Part shown: positions 9,631 through 18,065 of the stretch, piece by piece
Position numbering within the stretch: the first letter of the stretch is position 1
How the letters are laid out: every line of letters begins with the position of its first letter
Assembly (NCBI GenBank): GCA_002309155.1
Contig: DBXB01000025.1
Coordinates: 60,145-124,144 of the forward strand
DNA: 64,000 nucleotides
Origin: Bacteroidales bacterium UBA1223
GTDB taxonomy: Bacteria; Bacteroidota; Bacteroidia; Bacteroidales; P3
Direction of reading: 5' to 3'
The notes under the pieces: model-generated
Seen by the model: the letters and a program-made list of their open reading frames with translations, nothing else
Database searches by the model: none
Told to the model about the DNA's origin: nothing
Program-made: the position numbers and the translations under genes

Positions 9631-9903
9631 TTATGAGAGTTTAGAGATTTCTATGGAATAATAGATTAGTTTTGCGAGATGAATGATAAAGGCTATTGCG
9701 GCAGTGAGAAGGCCTAGAGTGAAGAATGAGAACAACTTTAGTACGAATCCTATACCTTCATGTTCCATAAATGAAGTGCCTTCGAAGATGTTTGTCATCC
9801 AGAGGGGTCTCACACTTTCCATGATGAGGACAGCCAGCCCTAATGTGCAGACCACTATTAGGGATGACTTCCTCTTCTCGCGTAGTTCGTCAACGTAGCT
9901 CAT
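9631..9903 (-). CDS. Small two-helix membrane protein
   Basis: 90 residues. A basic N-terminus (DELREKRKSS) is followed by two hydrophobic segments (about 14-31 and 55-80) separated by a hydrophilic loop. I do not recognise a family. It is packed between two other small genes with 1-bp gaps, which makes a real, co-expressed gene likely despite its size. Confidence 0.5.
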   Translation of the reverse strand: MSYVDELREKRKSSLIVVCTLGLAVLIMESVRPLWMTNIFEGTSFMEHEGIGFVLKLFSFFTLGLLTAAIAFIIHLAKLIYYSIEISKLS

Positions 9904-9904
9904 A

Positions 9905-10111
9905 TTACCAGTCGATTTTCTTTCCGAGATTACCTTGGCAGAACTGAATGGCCAAAGCTACGTCTGTGCAGTCTGACAGGATATGCAGGATGTAGTGACC
10001 GTCATAATAACCGGTTTCGTAGGCTGCTAATCCGCCACAATTTTGATAAATCTGATCTGCTGCTTTTTCCCTGTCTTCATAGGTCGGGAAGCTCCATGTT
10101 GATACTTTCAT
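9905..10111 (-). CDS. Small cytosolic protein of unknown function
   Basis: 68 residues with an alpha/beta look: a strand (MKVSTWSFPT), a helix (EDREKAADQIYQNCGG), then strands and a final helix (TDVALAIQFCQGNLG). No family recognised. It lies 110 bp after the kinase stop; no promoter or terminator was seen in that gap, so it is probably the fourth gene of the vWA-phosphatase-kinase unit. Confidence 0.45.
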   Translation of the reverse strand: MKVSTWSFPTYEDREKAADQIYQNCGGLAAYETGYYDGHYILHILSDCTDVALAIQFCQGNLGKKIDW

Positions 10112-10221
10112 GATTGTTTGGTATTAAATGGTTGATAATTAGGTGAATTAAAGATTTCTGTATTTGAATGCGTTATGGTTTTAATGTTTGGGATGGTGAT
10201 GTTGGGTTAGTTGATGCTCTC

Positions 10222-11367
10222 TTATTTCAGTCCGAGAGTGAATTCTGCGACTACTTTCGAGCGTCGGACGCTGTAAATTGCAAGGGAGTCGCCCTCATTA
10301 ACCGGCACGGGGGTTCGGGCAATGGCAGTACCGTTAATCATGAATTGGTTGGCTGATCCATCAGGGATGCTTAGTGACAGTCCACCGTCCTCGGATGAGA
10401 CTTGGAGTACGTTCTCATCGTGGGATATGTAACGGTATATCTGATTGCCCATATCGTCGAGAATCTCCGGGAAGCAAATCTTGAAGAGACGGCGGTTGGC
10501 AGCAGTTCCGTTGGGAATAATCATCTGTTTGTCGCCGTGCTTCAGAATTACCAGTGTCAGTTTTGACACCGATTTGCCATTGAGGGTGGAGAGTATAGTG
10601 TCGAGAGAGGGGCGATTCTTGGGCGAGGGGTCGAGGCACTTAACTATCATATCGTTGACGGCAGGGGTGACGTCTTCGGGATTCAGATCTATGGGTTCTT
10701 TGTATTGCTTTCGTTCCACCCATTTTGACCATTTGTCGAACGTTCCGTCAAAAAGGTGTTGATAGGGGTTGGCGCCGGTCAGTAGAATGGTTAGGACTAT
10801 TCCCAGGGTGAAGATGTCAGATTGTTCGCTGATTTTGTCATCAGGACAGCGGTAGCCGTCAGTACCGATGCTGGCTTTCACGGCCTTACCGTCGGGAACT
10901 GACCAGTCGAAGTCGGTGAGGACAATCTTCACGGGAGCATCAGAGACTACCATAACCTGTTCGGGTTTCAGGTCGTGGTGGATGATGCCCTGACCATGAA
11001 TAAGTTGTACGCATCCCACGAGCTGTTTGGCAACCTCAAGGCGGCTCTCGTAGTCGAGATGGGTATCCATCCACTCCGACAGGTTCACGCCTGGCAACAA
11101 TTTCTTTACTTGGTAGAAGAGTCCGTCGACCACGAATTGTTCAACGATGGTCTCGATACTGTCACCAAGACTGTTGAGACGAGGAACCATGATTTTCTGA
11201 TTCTCTAAGAATTGTTTGAATTCGGGACTCATCTCGGTAGGGTCGCTGTAGGCTTTGAAGAAGTACTTTTTGCCACCTTTCTCAGCGATATAGCTGTCGC
11301 AGTAACTACCGATATTTATCTTCTCAAGGATTTGATATCCATTGATTGTTTCTCCAGTTCGGATCAT
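10222..11367 (-). CDS. Ser/Thr protein kinase with FHA-like C-terminal domain
   Basis: 381 residues, no membrane segment. The kinase domain spans about 10-280: an imperfect glycine loop (INIGSYCDSY, 18-27), Lys38 in FFKAY, catalytic HHDLKPEQ (130-137), the metal-binding motif as DFDW (152-155) in place of DFG, GTDGYRCPD (168-176) for the activation segment/APE, and SDIFTLGIVL. Residues 290-381 are all-beta with NGTAIARTPVPVNEGD near the end, like an FHA or related sandwich that reads phosphopeptides. The metal Asp is retained, so activity is possible. It follows a PPP phosphatase and a vWA protein, a kinase/phosphatase/vWA set. Confidence 0.85.
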   Translation of the reverse strand: MIRTGETINGYQILEKINIGSYCDSYIAEKGGKKYFFKAYSDPTEMSPEFKQFLENQKIMVPRLNSLGDSIETIVEQFVVDGLFYQVKKLLPGVNLSEWMDTHLDYESRLEVAKQLVGCVQLIHGQGIIHHDLKPEQVMVVSDAPVKIVLTDFDWSVPDGKAVKASIGTDGYRCPDDKISEQSDIFTLGIVLTILLTGANPYQHLFDGTFDKWSKWVERKQYKEPIDLNPEDVTPAVNDMIVKCLDPSPKNRPSLDTILSTLNGKSVSKLTLVILKHGDKQMIIPNGTAANRRLFKICFPEILDDMGNQIYRYISHDENVLQVSSEDGGLSLSIPDGSANQFMINGTAIARTPVPVNEGDSLAIYSVRRSKVVAEFTLGLK

Positions 11368-11431
11368 GATGGTTTAGTTTTTTATATTATTCTGGTTTTG
11401 ATTGAGATAATGTTTGGTTGTGGTTTTGCTG

Positions 11432-12601
11432 TTAGGATTCGGCATTATTGCCGTTCATTTTTATGAATTCGTCATTTAGATGAAGGTCGTCAAACGGTGG
11501 CTGTATTGTCACGGGGTTGTCATAGTAGAAGAGGGTAGGGGCTAAGACCAGACGGTAGTAGATACTCTCGAACCGGGGTTCTCCGTCGTTATTGATGATG
11601 GCGAACGAGGGGTTGGTTACGTAAGAGTATCCTGTATCAGGATTGGTATTCCCTCCCGTGCTGAAAATGGTGTACAGACGACCGTCGTAGAAGGATTCTA
11701 CTCCGTTTGTCACAGGTTCATGACTGCGGAGGATCATATCGATGTTGTTGATTTCGCTGAATTTGTCGAAGTGAGATGGTCCGAACTCGAAGCGGGTGTC
11801 GGTGGTCTGAATGACATTCATGTGACGAGGATCGCTCCATATCATGTTGGAGAGGATGCGGTTGCGGATGATGTCGTCACAAATCAGTTCACCAGTCTCG
11901 TCGGACACGAGGCACTGGTCAAAGTATTCTTCGCGTGGAAGTCCGCCGTGGACCAGAAGGATGTTGTTTTTTCTGGTTTTGAGCAGTAAGTAGGAAGGCA
12001 GATAGGAGAAGTAGTCGGCGAAACTGTCGAGGAATTCGGTGTCATTGCAGTATTCGTTCAGCAGGGGGCAGGAATTGGCAGGGATGACGCGAGAGATGAG
12101 CATGCCCTCAACGCTTCCCACGAGTTCGTGGTTGCCTTTCAACAGTATGCAGCGGTCTCCAAGGATGGTCTTCAGGGTGAAGAGAAGCTTTAGGTATTCA
12201 AAAAGGATAGCTCCACGGTCCAGGTAGTCGCCAAGGAAAATGAAACGGGCGTTGTTGAGATAATCATAATCCTTGGAGAGGCTGAGCTTCGAGAAAATCG
12301 TTGCCAGCGAGTTGTAGTCGCAGTGAGTGTCGCCGATCACAACGATACGATTGTCCTCGTCTGACTGGCTGATGTCGAGAAGTCTGTAATAGTCTTGCTT
12401 GGGATTGTTGGTGAAGAATTCCTTCGCAAAAGTGATGAAGTCGGGAAGGTCTTCTTCGTTGATATCCTTACGGCACTCGGTCAAGGCGGTCAGTATCTGC
12501 TCGCGGCAGTCAGGCTCCTGTTCGTCGGATGACGGAGTAGTGTGAACCGTGGAGGGGGCTCTCTTCAGCAGGTCTATTAGTTGTTTCCACAAATTTTCCA
12601 T
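11432..12601 (-). CDS. PPP-family Ser/Thr protein phosphatase (calcineurin-like fold)
   Basis: 389 residues from the chosen ATG at 12601. All three PPP signatures are intact: GDTHCD (90-95), GDYLDRG (124-130) and GNHE (156-159), which supply the two-metal site, with later RSHEP and HGGLPREE consistent with the family. An upstream in-frame start at 12652 was rejected because it lies inside a terminator stem. The enzyme most likely removes phosphates placed by the kinase encoded next. A PPP enzyme in this slot is unusual, since comparable bacterial kinase/vWA sets carry PP2C. Confidence 0.88.
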   Translation of the reverse strand: MENLWKQLIDLLKRAPSTVHTTPSSDEQEPDCREQILTALTECRKDINEEDLPDFITFAKEFFTNNPKQDYYRLLDISQSDEDNRIVVIGDTHCDYNSLATIFSKLSLSKDYDYLNNARFIFLGDYLDRGAILFEYLKLLFTLKTILGDRCILLKGNHELVGSVEGMLISRVIPANSCPLLNEYCNDTEFLDSFADYFSYLPSYLLLKTRKNNILLVHGGLPREEYFDQCLVSDETGELICDDIIRNRILSNMIWSDPRHMNVIQTTDTRFEFGPSHFDKFSEINNIDMILRSHEPVTNGVESFYDGRLYTIFSTGGNTNPDTGYSYVTNPSFAIINNDGEPRFESIYYRLVLAPTLFYYDNPVTIQPPFDDLHLNDEFIKMNGNNAES

Positions 12602-12623
12602 GGTGTTCTGGTTGTTTAGGGTT

Positions 12624-12656
12624 AAAAAGGGCATGGCCAATAGGACGACCATGCCC
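12624..12656 (-). terminator. Terminator-like hairpin between the vWA and phosphatase genes
   Basis: An 8-bp stem (CCATGCCC 12649-12656 with GGGCATGG 12629-12636) followed on the minus strand by TTTTTAA. It lies 18 bp after the vWA stop and only 23 bp before the phosphatase ATG. Because no promoter fits in that space, it probably acts as a partial terminator that lowers phosphatase and kinase output relative to vWA. Confidence 0.7.
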
Positions 12657-12674
12657 CTTGCTAAAAAAAGGAGG

Positions 12675-13337
12675 TTAGATGGTTACGCTTTTGTCGACGG
12701 AAGAGGCAGAGACAGTCTTTCCGAGAGCTTCGAGGAGAGTCTCGAAATTGGTGCTGCTGTTGAGGTCAACGCCAAGGGTGATGTTGGATTTGGGGACAAC
12801 CTTGAGCTGCTGGTACAAGGGATCGTCGGGAGCGAAGATGAAGAGTTGGATACGCTCGGCCTGGAGCTGCTGCTTCAGATAGTCGATGTCGCCACTCACG
12901 CCGAGTTCCGACGTGGTGTGACTGTTGACATTCTTGGTGCCGGCGTCGGTGAAGAGGACCACGACCTTGTGACAGCCTTTGCGCCATTTGCTGGTGCGGA
13001 CGGCGTACCAGATAGCGTCGAGGGCGGACTCCTCGTAGTCGCCACCGCCAGTGGCTGTCAGTTCGGTGAGTTGGGTGTTGGCGAAGACGTGTTCGTCATT
13101 GGTGAAGTCGAAGGTGTTGATGATGGGCTCGGAGTCGACTTCGAAGTCACGATAGCCCATGGCGCGGACACGCCAGTCGAGGGTTACATTCGGGGTTCCG
13201 TTGAAACCCTTGACGAGAGATTCGACATTGTGCTTGACATTGTTGATGCAAGGAGACATTGAACCTGTGCAGTCAAAGCAGAATACTACGTCGGCAACGC
13301 CGCGAACTTTGATGTCTTTTGAAGATTGGGTAATCAT
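12675..13337 (-). CDS. TerY-like von Willebrand factor A (vWA) domain protein
   Basis: 220 residues, a single cytosolic vWA domain. The metal-ion-dependent adhesion site is visible as DCTGSM (22-27, DxTxS form), Thr97 in TATGGGDYEES, and Asp132 in FTDAG. This matches TerY-type vWA proteins that pair with a Ser/Thr kinase and a phosphatase. It is the first gene of its unit, behind a 250-nt leader with short repeats and the CTGACGTCAG promoter at 13590-13635. A terminator-like hairpin follows. Confidence 0.88.
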   Translation of the reverse strand: MITQSSKDIKVRGVADVVFCFDCTGSMSPCINNVKHNVESLVKGFNGTPNVTLDWRVRAMGYRDFEVDSEPIINTFDFTNDEHVFANTQLTELTATGGGDYEESALDAIWYAVRTSKWRKGCHKVVVLFTDAGTKNVNSHTTSELGVSGDIDYLKQQLQAERIQLFIFAPDDPLYQQLKVVPKSNITLGVDLNSSTNFETLLEALGKTVSASSVDKSVTI

Positions 13338-13424
13338 AGTTTTTGAAAAATTTAGATGGTTAATAATTAATTTGAATTAAAAAGTTTTTCATTGTTTGGT
13401 AGATTGGCTCCGGTTGAGGCAACG

Positions 13425-13491
13425 GGTTTTGGTGATTGATGGTTTTGGTGATTGATGGTTTTGAGGTTGATGGGTTTGGTGGTTGATGGTT
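13425..13491. repeat. Degenerate 15-16 bp tandem repeat in the vWA leader
   Basis: Two exact copies of GGTTTTGGTGATTGAT (13425-13440, 13441-13456) followed by two diverged copies to about 13491. It lies inside the 306-bp gap 13338-13643, in the predicted 5' leader of the vWA transcript; no gene is seen in this gap. Confidence 0.8.
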
Positions 13492-13589
13492 GGCTGTTTT
13501 TCTTTATTTGGTCTTCGATGTTGGGTTGAGGCAGAGAGTTGTGCTTTCGGTTATGGATTTTTTCTGGTTGTTTTTCGAACTTTGACGAT

Positions 13590-13635
13590 GCAAAGGTACG
13601 GTGGATTTCAAAAATTGATTTTTTTCTGACGTCAG
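13590..13635 (-). promoter_or_regulatory. Operator-promoter 1 (vWA unit)
   Basis: Palindrome CTGACGTCAG at 13626-13635, then exactly 30 bp, then CTTTGC (13595-13590) within a GTACCTTTGC -7 box on the minus strand. It overlaps the end of the DA1-like gene region by position only (9 bp before its stop). Confidence 0.85.
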
Positions 13636-13643
13636 CTTTTTTG

Positions 13644-14387
13644 TCAACGCTTCACGGGATAGCGGTGCATATTGATGATCATCTTTTCCCATCCCAGTTT
13701 GTCTTTGCGGGCTTTCATAATTCTCAGACCTTCTCCGTAGATGGGATCGCTGTTTTTTATCAAATTGTCTGCAATGTTGTCGCCGACTTTTGATGCTGAC
13801 AGCTTCATCATGTGGTAAGCGATAAGTTCGCAGAACCCTTCGTCTTCCTGTTGGGTGAGTCGTTTGTCGAGGTCGTTCTCGTTAATCCATACATGTCCCA
13901 GCTCGTGTGACAGGACTTCTATGAAAATGATCTTGGGCATCCCGTCTTGAAGCAAGATGGTGTGGTACATCTTCCCGTTGCGGTATACGGTTTGCGCCAG
14001 ACCGATTGGTCTGGAGGTCCTGGATACTCTTTCCTTCAACACTTTTGCTGGTGCTAAACGAATTGAAATGTTGTGCGGGTCGAGGTTGATTCCTATCTCG
14101 GCGAGTTTTTTCAGGATATAGTTGAGGTGCTCCCGCAACAGATCAGGAGTCTTGGCACTCATCGACACCACGCTAGTCGAGAGACAAGAACTGCAGTATC
14201 TGCTGTCTGGGTCTATGCGCTGATTCTCAGATGTGACGTCTCTCTTGGAGAGCAGTCGTCCACAGCAGTGGCAATACCCCCTATAGTGCTTGCTACAGAT
14301 GGCATTGCCCCATATGTCTTTGTAATAATGGCCGTTGATAGGCTGGTTGCATTCTATGCATTCGGGATGGTGACTGGAAAAAAACAT
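13644..14387 (-). CDS. LIM zinc finger plus DA1-like metallopeptidase
   Basis: 247 residues. The N-terminal 70 residues hold paired zinc ligands (C10/C13, C31/H34, C39-C42, C65/C68) in a LIM-like double treble clef. The C-terminal domain has HELGH (161-165) and a downstream Glu183 in EDEGFCELIAYHMM, the layout of plant DA1 peptidases and their bacterial relatives (HExxH with a distal Glu). No signal peptide, so cytosolic cleavage of proteins is expected. It is a single-gene unit with its own CTGACGTCAG promoter. Target unknown. Confidence 0.82.
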   Translation of the reverse strand: MFFSSHHPECIECNQPINGHYYKDIWGNAICSKHYRGYCHCCGRLLSKRDVTSENQRIDPDSRYCSSCLSTSVVSMSAKTPDLLREHLNYILKKLAEIGINLDPHNISIRLAPAKVLKERVSRTSRPIGLAQTVYRNGKMYHTILLQDGMPKIIFIEVLSHELGHVWINENDLDKRLTQQEDEGFCELIAYHMMKLSASKVGDNIADNLIKNSDPIYGEGLRIMKARKDKLGWEKMIINMHRYPVKR

Positions 14388-14409
14388 GGCTTGTTGTATT
14401 CTTGATGAT

Positions 14410-14455
14410 GCAAAAGTACAACAAGCCGAGATTGTGTCGATTATTCTGACGTCAG
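14410..14455 (-). promoter_or_regulatory. Operator-promoter 2 (DA1-like peptidase)
   Basis: CTGACGTCAG at 14446-14455, exactly 30 bp, then TTTTGC (14415-14410) in a GTACTTTTGC -7 box. The predicted transcript start is about 20 bp before the gene. The site begins 10 bp after the stop of the upstream membrane-protein gene. Confidence 0.9.
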
Positions 14456-14464
14456 AAAGAGGAA

Positions 14465-16252
14465 CTATTCAAGGAAAGCCTTGTCTTTGCCTATATTGTT
14501 GAGGAGTAGTCCCACGAACATACAGAGGAAAGAAAGGGCTAAGATACGGGGTGCGTAATCGAAAAGGAATGGGTTGTGAGTAAGAAAAGCACCACTGCAG
14601 TCATGTTTCAAATTGTATCCGAAAATCATAAGTTCCGCAAGTCCGATAAAATACGAATATACGAAAGTGATTCCTATAATGGTGATGGATCTTGTCAGTG
14701 TATTTTTCCTTGGATTTGATGGACTGTTGTTTTTTATGGTTCGGTATACAAAAGACCAAGTGAAGACAAATAACAAAACACAAAGAAACGCTATTACTGC
14801 GGTCCATCCCCAAGAGGCATTGCCGGCATATTCAAGGAAATAGTAGGTGTTGCTCTCACATACTAGAGGCAACCATGCTGCGGCAAGGGCGGCCGCAAGT
14901 TTTACGAACCAGAGTTTGTTGTAAGGCTCGATCTCTATGGATTTGTGGATTTTCTTTTCAGATTGTTCGGACAGTGTTTCTTTTCGAAGAGAGTTTAGGA
15001 ACTTTCTTCTGAAATAATAACGACTTCTACGGTTGAACAGTTGAATTGCGAATAATATAAAAATCGCGAACGCCGCTATCCAACATAATGTGAACATTAA
15101 GAATGTGGGTCGATGAACGGAAATCGTCCACTTGATAATGGAAAATGAAAAAATCAGTAGGGTCGGTATTATAATGAATGCGAACTGTGACCAATCACGC
15201 CCCCTACTGCCATTACGCACCATGCCTATTCCTCGCAGATCGTTCTCTGAGAAATACCATTCAGTGGCTTGTTTTTTAGTTTCAAGCAGAGTGCCGGTCA
15301 GCCTTTTGTCAATCAATGATAATCGTTGTGATGCCAGTTCGATACAGGCTAGATTGTTGTATGTGCCTGTTGCAATATCGTGTCTGAATACATCGTCCAT
15401 CTCTAGGTTTGACGATTTGTATCTGTTCTTTATGTCTTGTTTGAACCATTTGTTGTCATCAAAAAGGGTGTCTGATTTCGAGATGATGTCGACCCAGCGT
15501 TGCTCAGCCTCTGCCAGTTCACGTAGTAAAAATATATTATTTTTGACTATTATGTCAGTCTTTTCTTGGGCACTATTCTTGATGTCGCAAGAAGAATGCG
15601 ACGAGAATAACTTTTTCAAAACACACTTTTCATCTTTGTCTTCCTGGATATTCTCATTTTCATCTTTGTCTTCCTGGATATTCTCATTTGCATATTTACG
15701 TTGGTAATAGTATTCGGCTTTCGCAACGATAGCATGATAGAGTGGATTCCGGTGCAGATTTGAATAAATGGTATTGAAGTGGGGCGAGTTGCGGAACACT
15801 TCCGTGTGTTCCATGTCGAACATGAAATCCAGAATGATTTTTCGGATAATGGGAATGTTTTTTCCTTCTGTAAATTGTTCCAGGTTTGAGTAGTATAAAC
15901 CACCTACTTTGCTGTCCACTTCATGGGGAATGTATTTGTCGATCTTTTCTGCTTGATATTCCGTGCTATATGATTCAGTGATGACCTTTGTGAGGCGGTC
16001 TCTTGTCATGTCGTCAGTCGAGGTCTCAAGTTTTAGAATTGGTCCGAGACTGTGAACATCGTCAATGTCATAATGTATATAGAAATAGGCACCGTCTTTT
16101 CTAAATGAGCAGAATATTGGATAACGTGGGGAACCGGGATTGTTCTCATAATCATTGTCTCCAACTTTAACTGGTTTATAGTTGAAGACAGTGATGCCGA
16201 GTCCCAGGTCTGACGACTCATGGTCTAGGGCAAAGAAATATCCGTAGTTCAT
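14465..16252 (-). CDS. Large membrane protein with cytosolic N-terminal domain
   Basis: 595 residues, family not recognised. The first 330 or so residues are soluble and charged; an in-frame 10-residue duplication (NENIQEDKDE twice, near 193-212) lies in a linker. The C-terminal part carries about six hydrophobic helices, beginning FAFIIIPTLLIFSFS and ending near ALSFLCMFVGLLL. Its ATG overlaps the stop of the receiver-like gene by 4 bp, so the two are translationally coupled, suggesting a membrane output or anchor for that protein. Confidence 0.6.
   Translation of the reverse strand: MNYGYFFALDHESSDLGLGITVFNYKPVKVGDNDYENNPGSPRYPIFCSFRKDGAYFYIHYDIDDVHSLGPILKLETSTDDMTRDRLTKVITESYSTEYQAEKIDKYIPHEVDSKVGGLYYSNLEQFTEGKNIPIIRKIILDFMFDMEHTEVFRNSPHFNTIYSNLHRNPLYHAIVAKAEYYYQRKYANENIQEDKDENENIQEDKDEKCVLKKLFSSHSSCDIKNSAQEKTDIIVKNNIFLLRELAEAEQRWVDIISKSDTLFDDNKWFKQDIKNRYKSSNLEMDDVFRHDIATGTYNNLACIELASQRLSLIDKRLTGTLLETKKQATEWYFSENDLRGIGMVRNGSRGRDWSQFAFIIIPTLLIFSFSIIKWTISVHRPTFLMFTLCWIAAFAIFILFAIQLFNRRSRYYFRRKFLNSLRKETLSEQSEKKIHKSIEIEPYNKLWFVKLAAALAAAWLPLVCESNTYYFLEYAGNASWGWTAVIAFLCVLLFVFTWSFVYRTIKNNSPSNPRKNTLTRSITIIGITFVYSYFIGLAELMIFGYNLKHDCSGAFLTHNPFLFDYAPRILALSFLCMFVGLLLNNIGKDKAFLE
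15631..15690. repeat. 30-bp tandem duplication inside a coding region
   Basis: Two adjacent copies of a 30-bp unit (15631-15660 and 15661-15690) differing only at the last base. The length keeps the frame and duplicates an acidic 10-residue linker, a likely site for copy-number variation between strains. Confidence 0.95.
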
Positions 16253-18045
16253 AGTTTCGAAAGAGTTGTGATGTAATCAGAGATTAATACAGACGGTCCT
16301 TTGTGGTCTTTCGGGTTTTCTCCATAAACTTTTCCTTCCGCTTTTTTTAATCTATCAGAGATGAAAGTGTATTCTTCTTTCATTTCCGGCACCTGTCGGA
16401 TATCACCAAAGGCGATAAGATATATCAAATTCTGTAGATGTTCCCAGAAATGATTTCTATATTCTTCTTTGTCGGGAAAGAGAGATTCGATCAACACATC
16501 GTTATCATCTTTAATTTTGTTGTAAAGAGTTCGGAGTCGTAGAAGGTCATCGAATTTCTTCACACAGCGAGTATGGATGGAGGAATCATTACAGAACAAC
16601 TCTTCCAAAAACTCCACCAGACACATGGGTCTTGCTTCCCCCTCATCAGTTATGGAAAGTGATTCGTAACGCATCCGCATCATGTCGTGCAGGTTGTACA
16701 GAAAGAGGTAAGGAGTGTTTGTGGGACAAGCGCCAATGCTGATTTGGTAATATTTATTGTTCAGTGAAATCTGCTCTTCATGTAGACGCTCGTATATGGC
16801 GGCCCAGTATGGTGAGGTGAACATAAAGTAGAGTTGATCGTTGGGGCCGAAAAGGTTGTTAGTCAGTTTTTTCTTGACGTCATTGTACAGAATGCGTTCG
16901 TCGCAAACAATTAGTAGTGGGTTACCATCGGTATCTGTATCTTTGGCAATATATTTGTAAATGTTGAATATATAGGGATACATTTTCTCCTGTTCCTCAA
17001 GGGTTTTATCGATGATGGGGGAGTGGTCGCTATTTTCGGAAGTATTCAACTGTTCGAGTAATTTAGACAGTATGTCTATGATTTCTAATAAGTGATATCC
17101 GTATTCACGTTGTTTTGATTCGTTGAAGTCGAGTAGATAATCCAAAAGTATTATGCTGTACTGTTTTTTCTCATCATACAATTTACTGAATGCGTTTTTG
17201 ATGTTATTGACGCTCTCTATTGTTATGTTGCCACTGACATCTATGCGTTCAAGGTCTTTTCTTATTATCTCTTCTTTGTTGATGTTTGAACAATTTTTAT
17301 TCAGATCTTGCATTTTCTTATCACCCGTGCAGTCATCCAATAGGAGCATATTCCAATCTTTGCCAAAATCGAAACCGACTCTTTTTATCTCTTCTTGTTC
17401 TAGCAATTCTTTGTCTTCCCGTTCCGAATGGAAAACGAATGGTGACACCCCTTCGTTATGATTGCCTATCAGATAGGATTGTTCTACAAGGCGTCCTTGA
17501 AGCTCGGCGTATTCCACAGCTGTCATAAGATTATACAAACCGACACTGTCATTTCGAGTAATCTCACTAAGAGCATATTTGAACTGTTCTATTGTGAAAT
17601 TCGATATGTTTCCATTATCATCAAATAGAATTGGAACATAGTAATTCCAAATACTGCTTTCCATGACATGTCGGTAACGGCGTAGTTGGCACTTAAGATT
17701 AAAAGAATCTTTTATTTCATCATCTGTGACGTGCTCACCGATTCTGTCCATACAATCTAAGAAAGTGAGATGTATAATAGGTCGGGAGGGACCATAGTCA
17801 GGACCTGTAAATGCCTTGCGTTGACAGAAATCATAATATGAACCGTCAATAAGATAATCTACCCTATGATAAGCTAATAAAAAATCAATTGATGATGCGC
17901 TATTTATTCCAATATAAATGTTTGACTTGTTTATCTCGTCGATAAACATGTCTATTGTGAAAGAGTTTGTCTTATCAAGGGCGACTAAGTAATTGTTGGT
18001 GAACCATGCTGTAGTCTTAAAACAATCGCCTTGTCTATGTTTCAT
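16249..18045 (-). CDS. Receiver-like (REC) protein, atypical
   Basis: 598 residues, soluble. Residues 230-330 carry a receiver-like pattern: acidic pair in MLLLDD (233-238), then IILLDYLLDF (298-307) with Asp302 at the phospho-acceptor position, and GYHLLEII after it. A long insertion separates the two strands compared with a normal receiver. The flanking regions (1-225 and 340-598) are unfamiliar and no DNA-binding domain is evident. It lies two genes after an HATPase protein, so a phospho-relay pair is plausible. The receiver call is from motif spacing only. Confidence 0.5.
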   Translation of the reverse strand: MKHRQGDCFKTTAWFTNNYLVALDKTNSFTIDMFIDEINKSNIYIGINSASSIDFLLAYHRVDYLIDGSYYDFCQRKAFTGPDYGPSRPIIHLTFLDCMDRIGEHVTDDEIKDSFNLKCQLRRYRHVMESSIWNYYVPILFDDNGNISNFTIEQFKYALSEITRNDSVGLYNLMTAVEYAELQGRLVEQSYLIGNHNEGVSPFVFHSEREDKELLEQEEIKRVGFDFGKDWNMLLLDDCTGDKKMQDLNKNCSNINKEEIIRKDLERIDVSGNITIESVNNIKNAFSKLYDEKKQYSIILLDYLLDFNESKQREYGYHLLEIIDILSKLLEQLNTSENSDHSPIIDKTLEEQEKMYPYIFNIYKYIAKDTDTDGNPLLIVCDERILYNDVKKKLTNNLFGPNDQLYFMFTSPYWAAIYERLHEEQISLNNKYYQISIGACPTNTPYLFLYNLHDMMRMRYESLSITDEGEARPMCLVEFLEELFCNDSSIHTRCVKKFDDLLRLRTLYNKIKDDNDVLIESLFPDKEEYRNHFWEHLQNLIYLIAFGDIRQVPEMKEEYTFISDRLKKAEGKVYGENPKDHKGPSVLISDYITTLSKL

Positions 18046-18065
18046 GTTTTTTCAAATTTGAATGG

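Noticed and set aside
10668..10675. TGACGTCT in the kinase gene (and again at 14234-14241 in the DA1-like gene)
   Set aside because: One mismatch, in coding sequence and no -7 box at the required distance.
12602..12652. Longer start for the PPP phosphatase
   Set aside because: The ATG at 12652 lies in the terminator stem and the added residues show no family similarity.
16875..16882. An eighth TGACGTCA inside the receiver-like gene
   Set aside because: It is in a coding region and has no TTTTGC 30 bp away; one chance copy of an 8-mer is expected in 64 kb.
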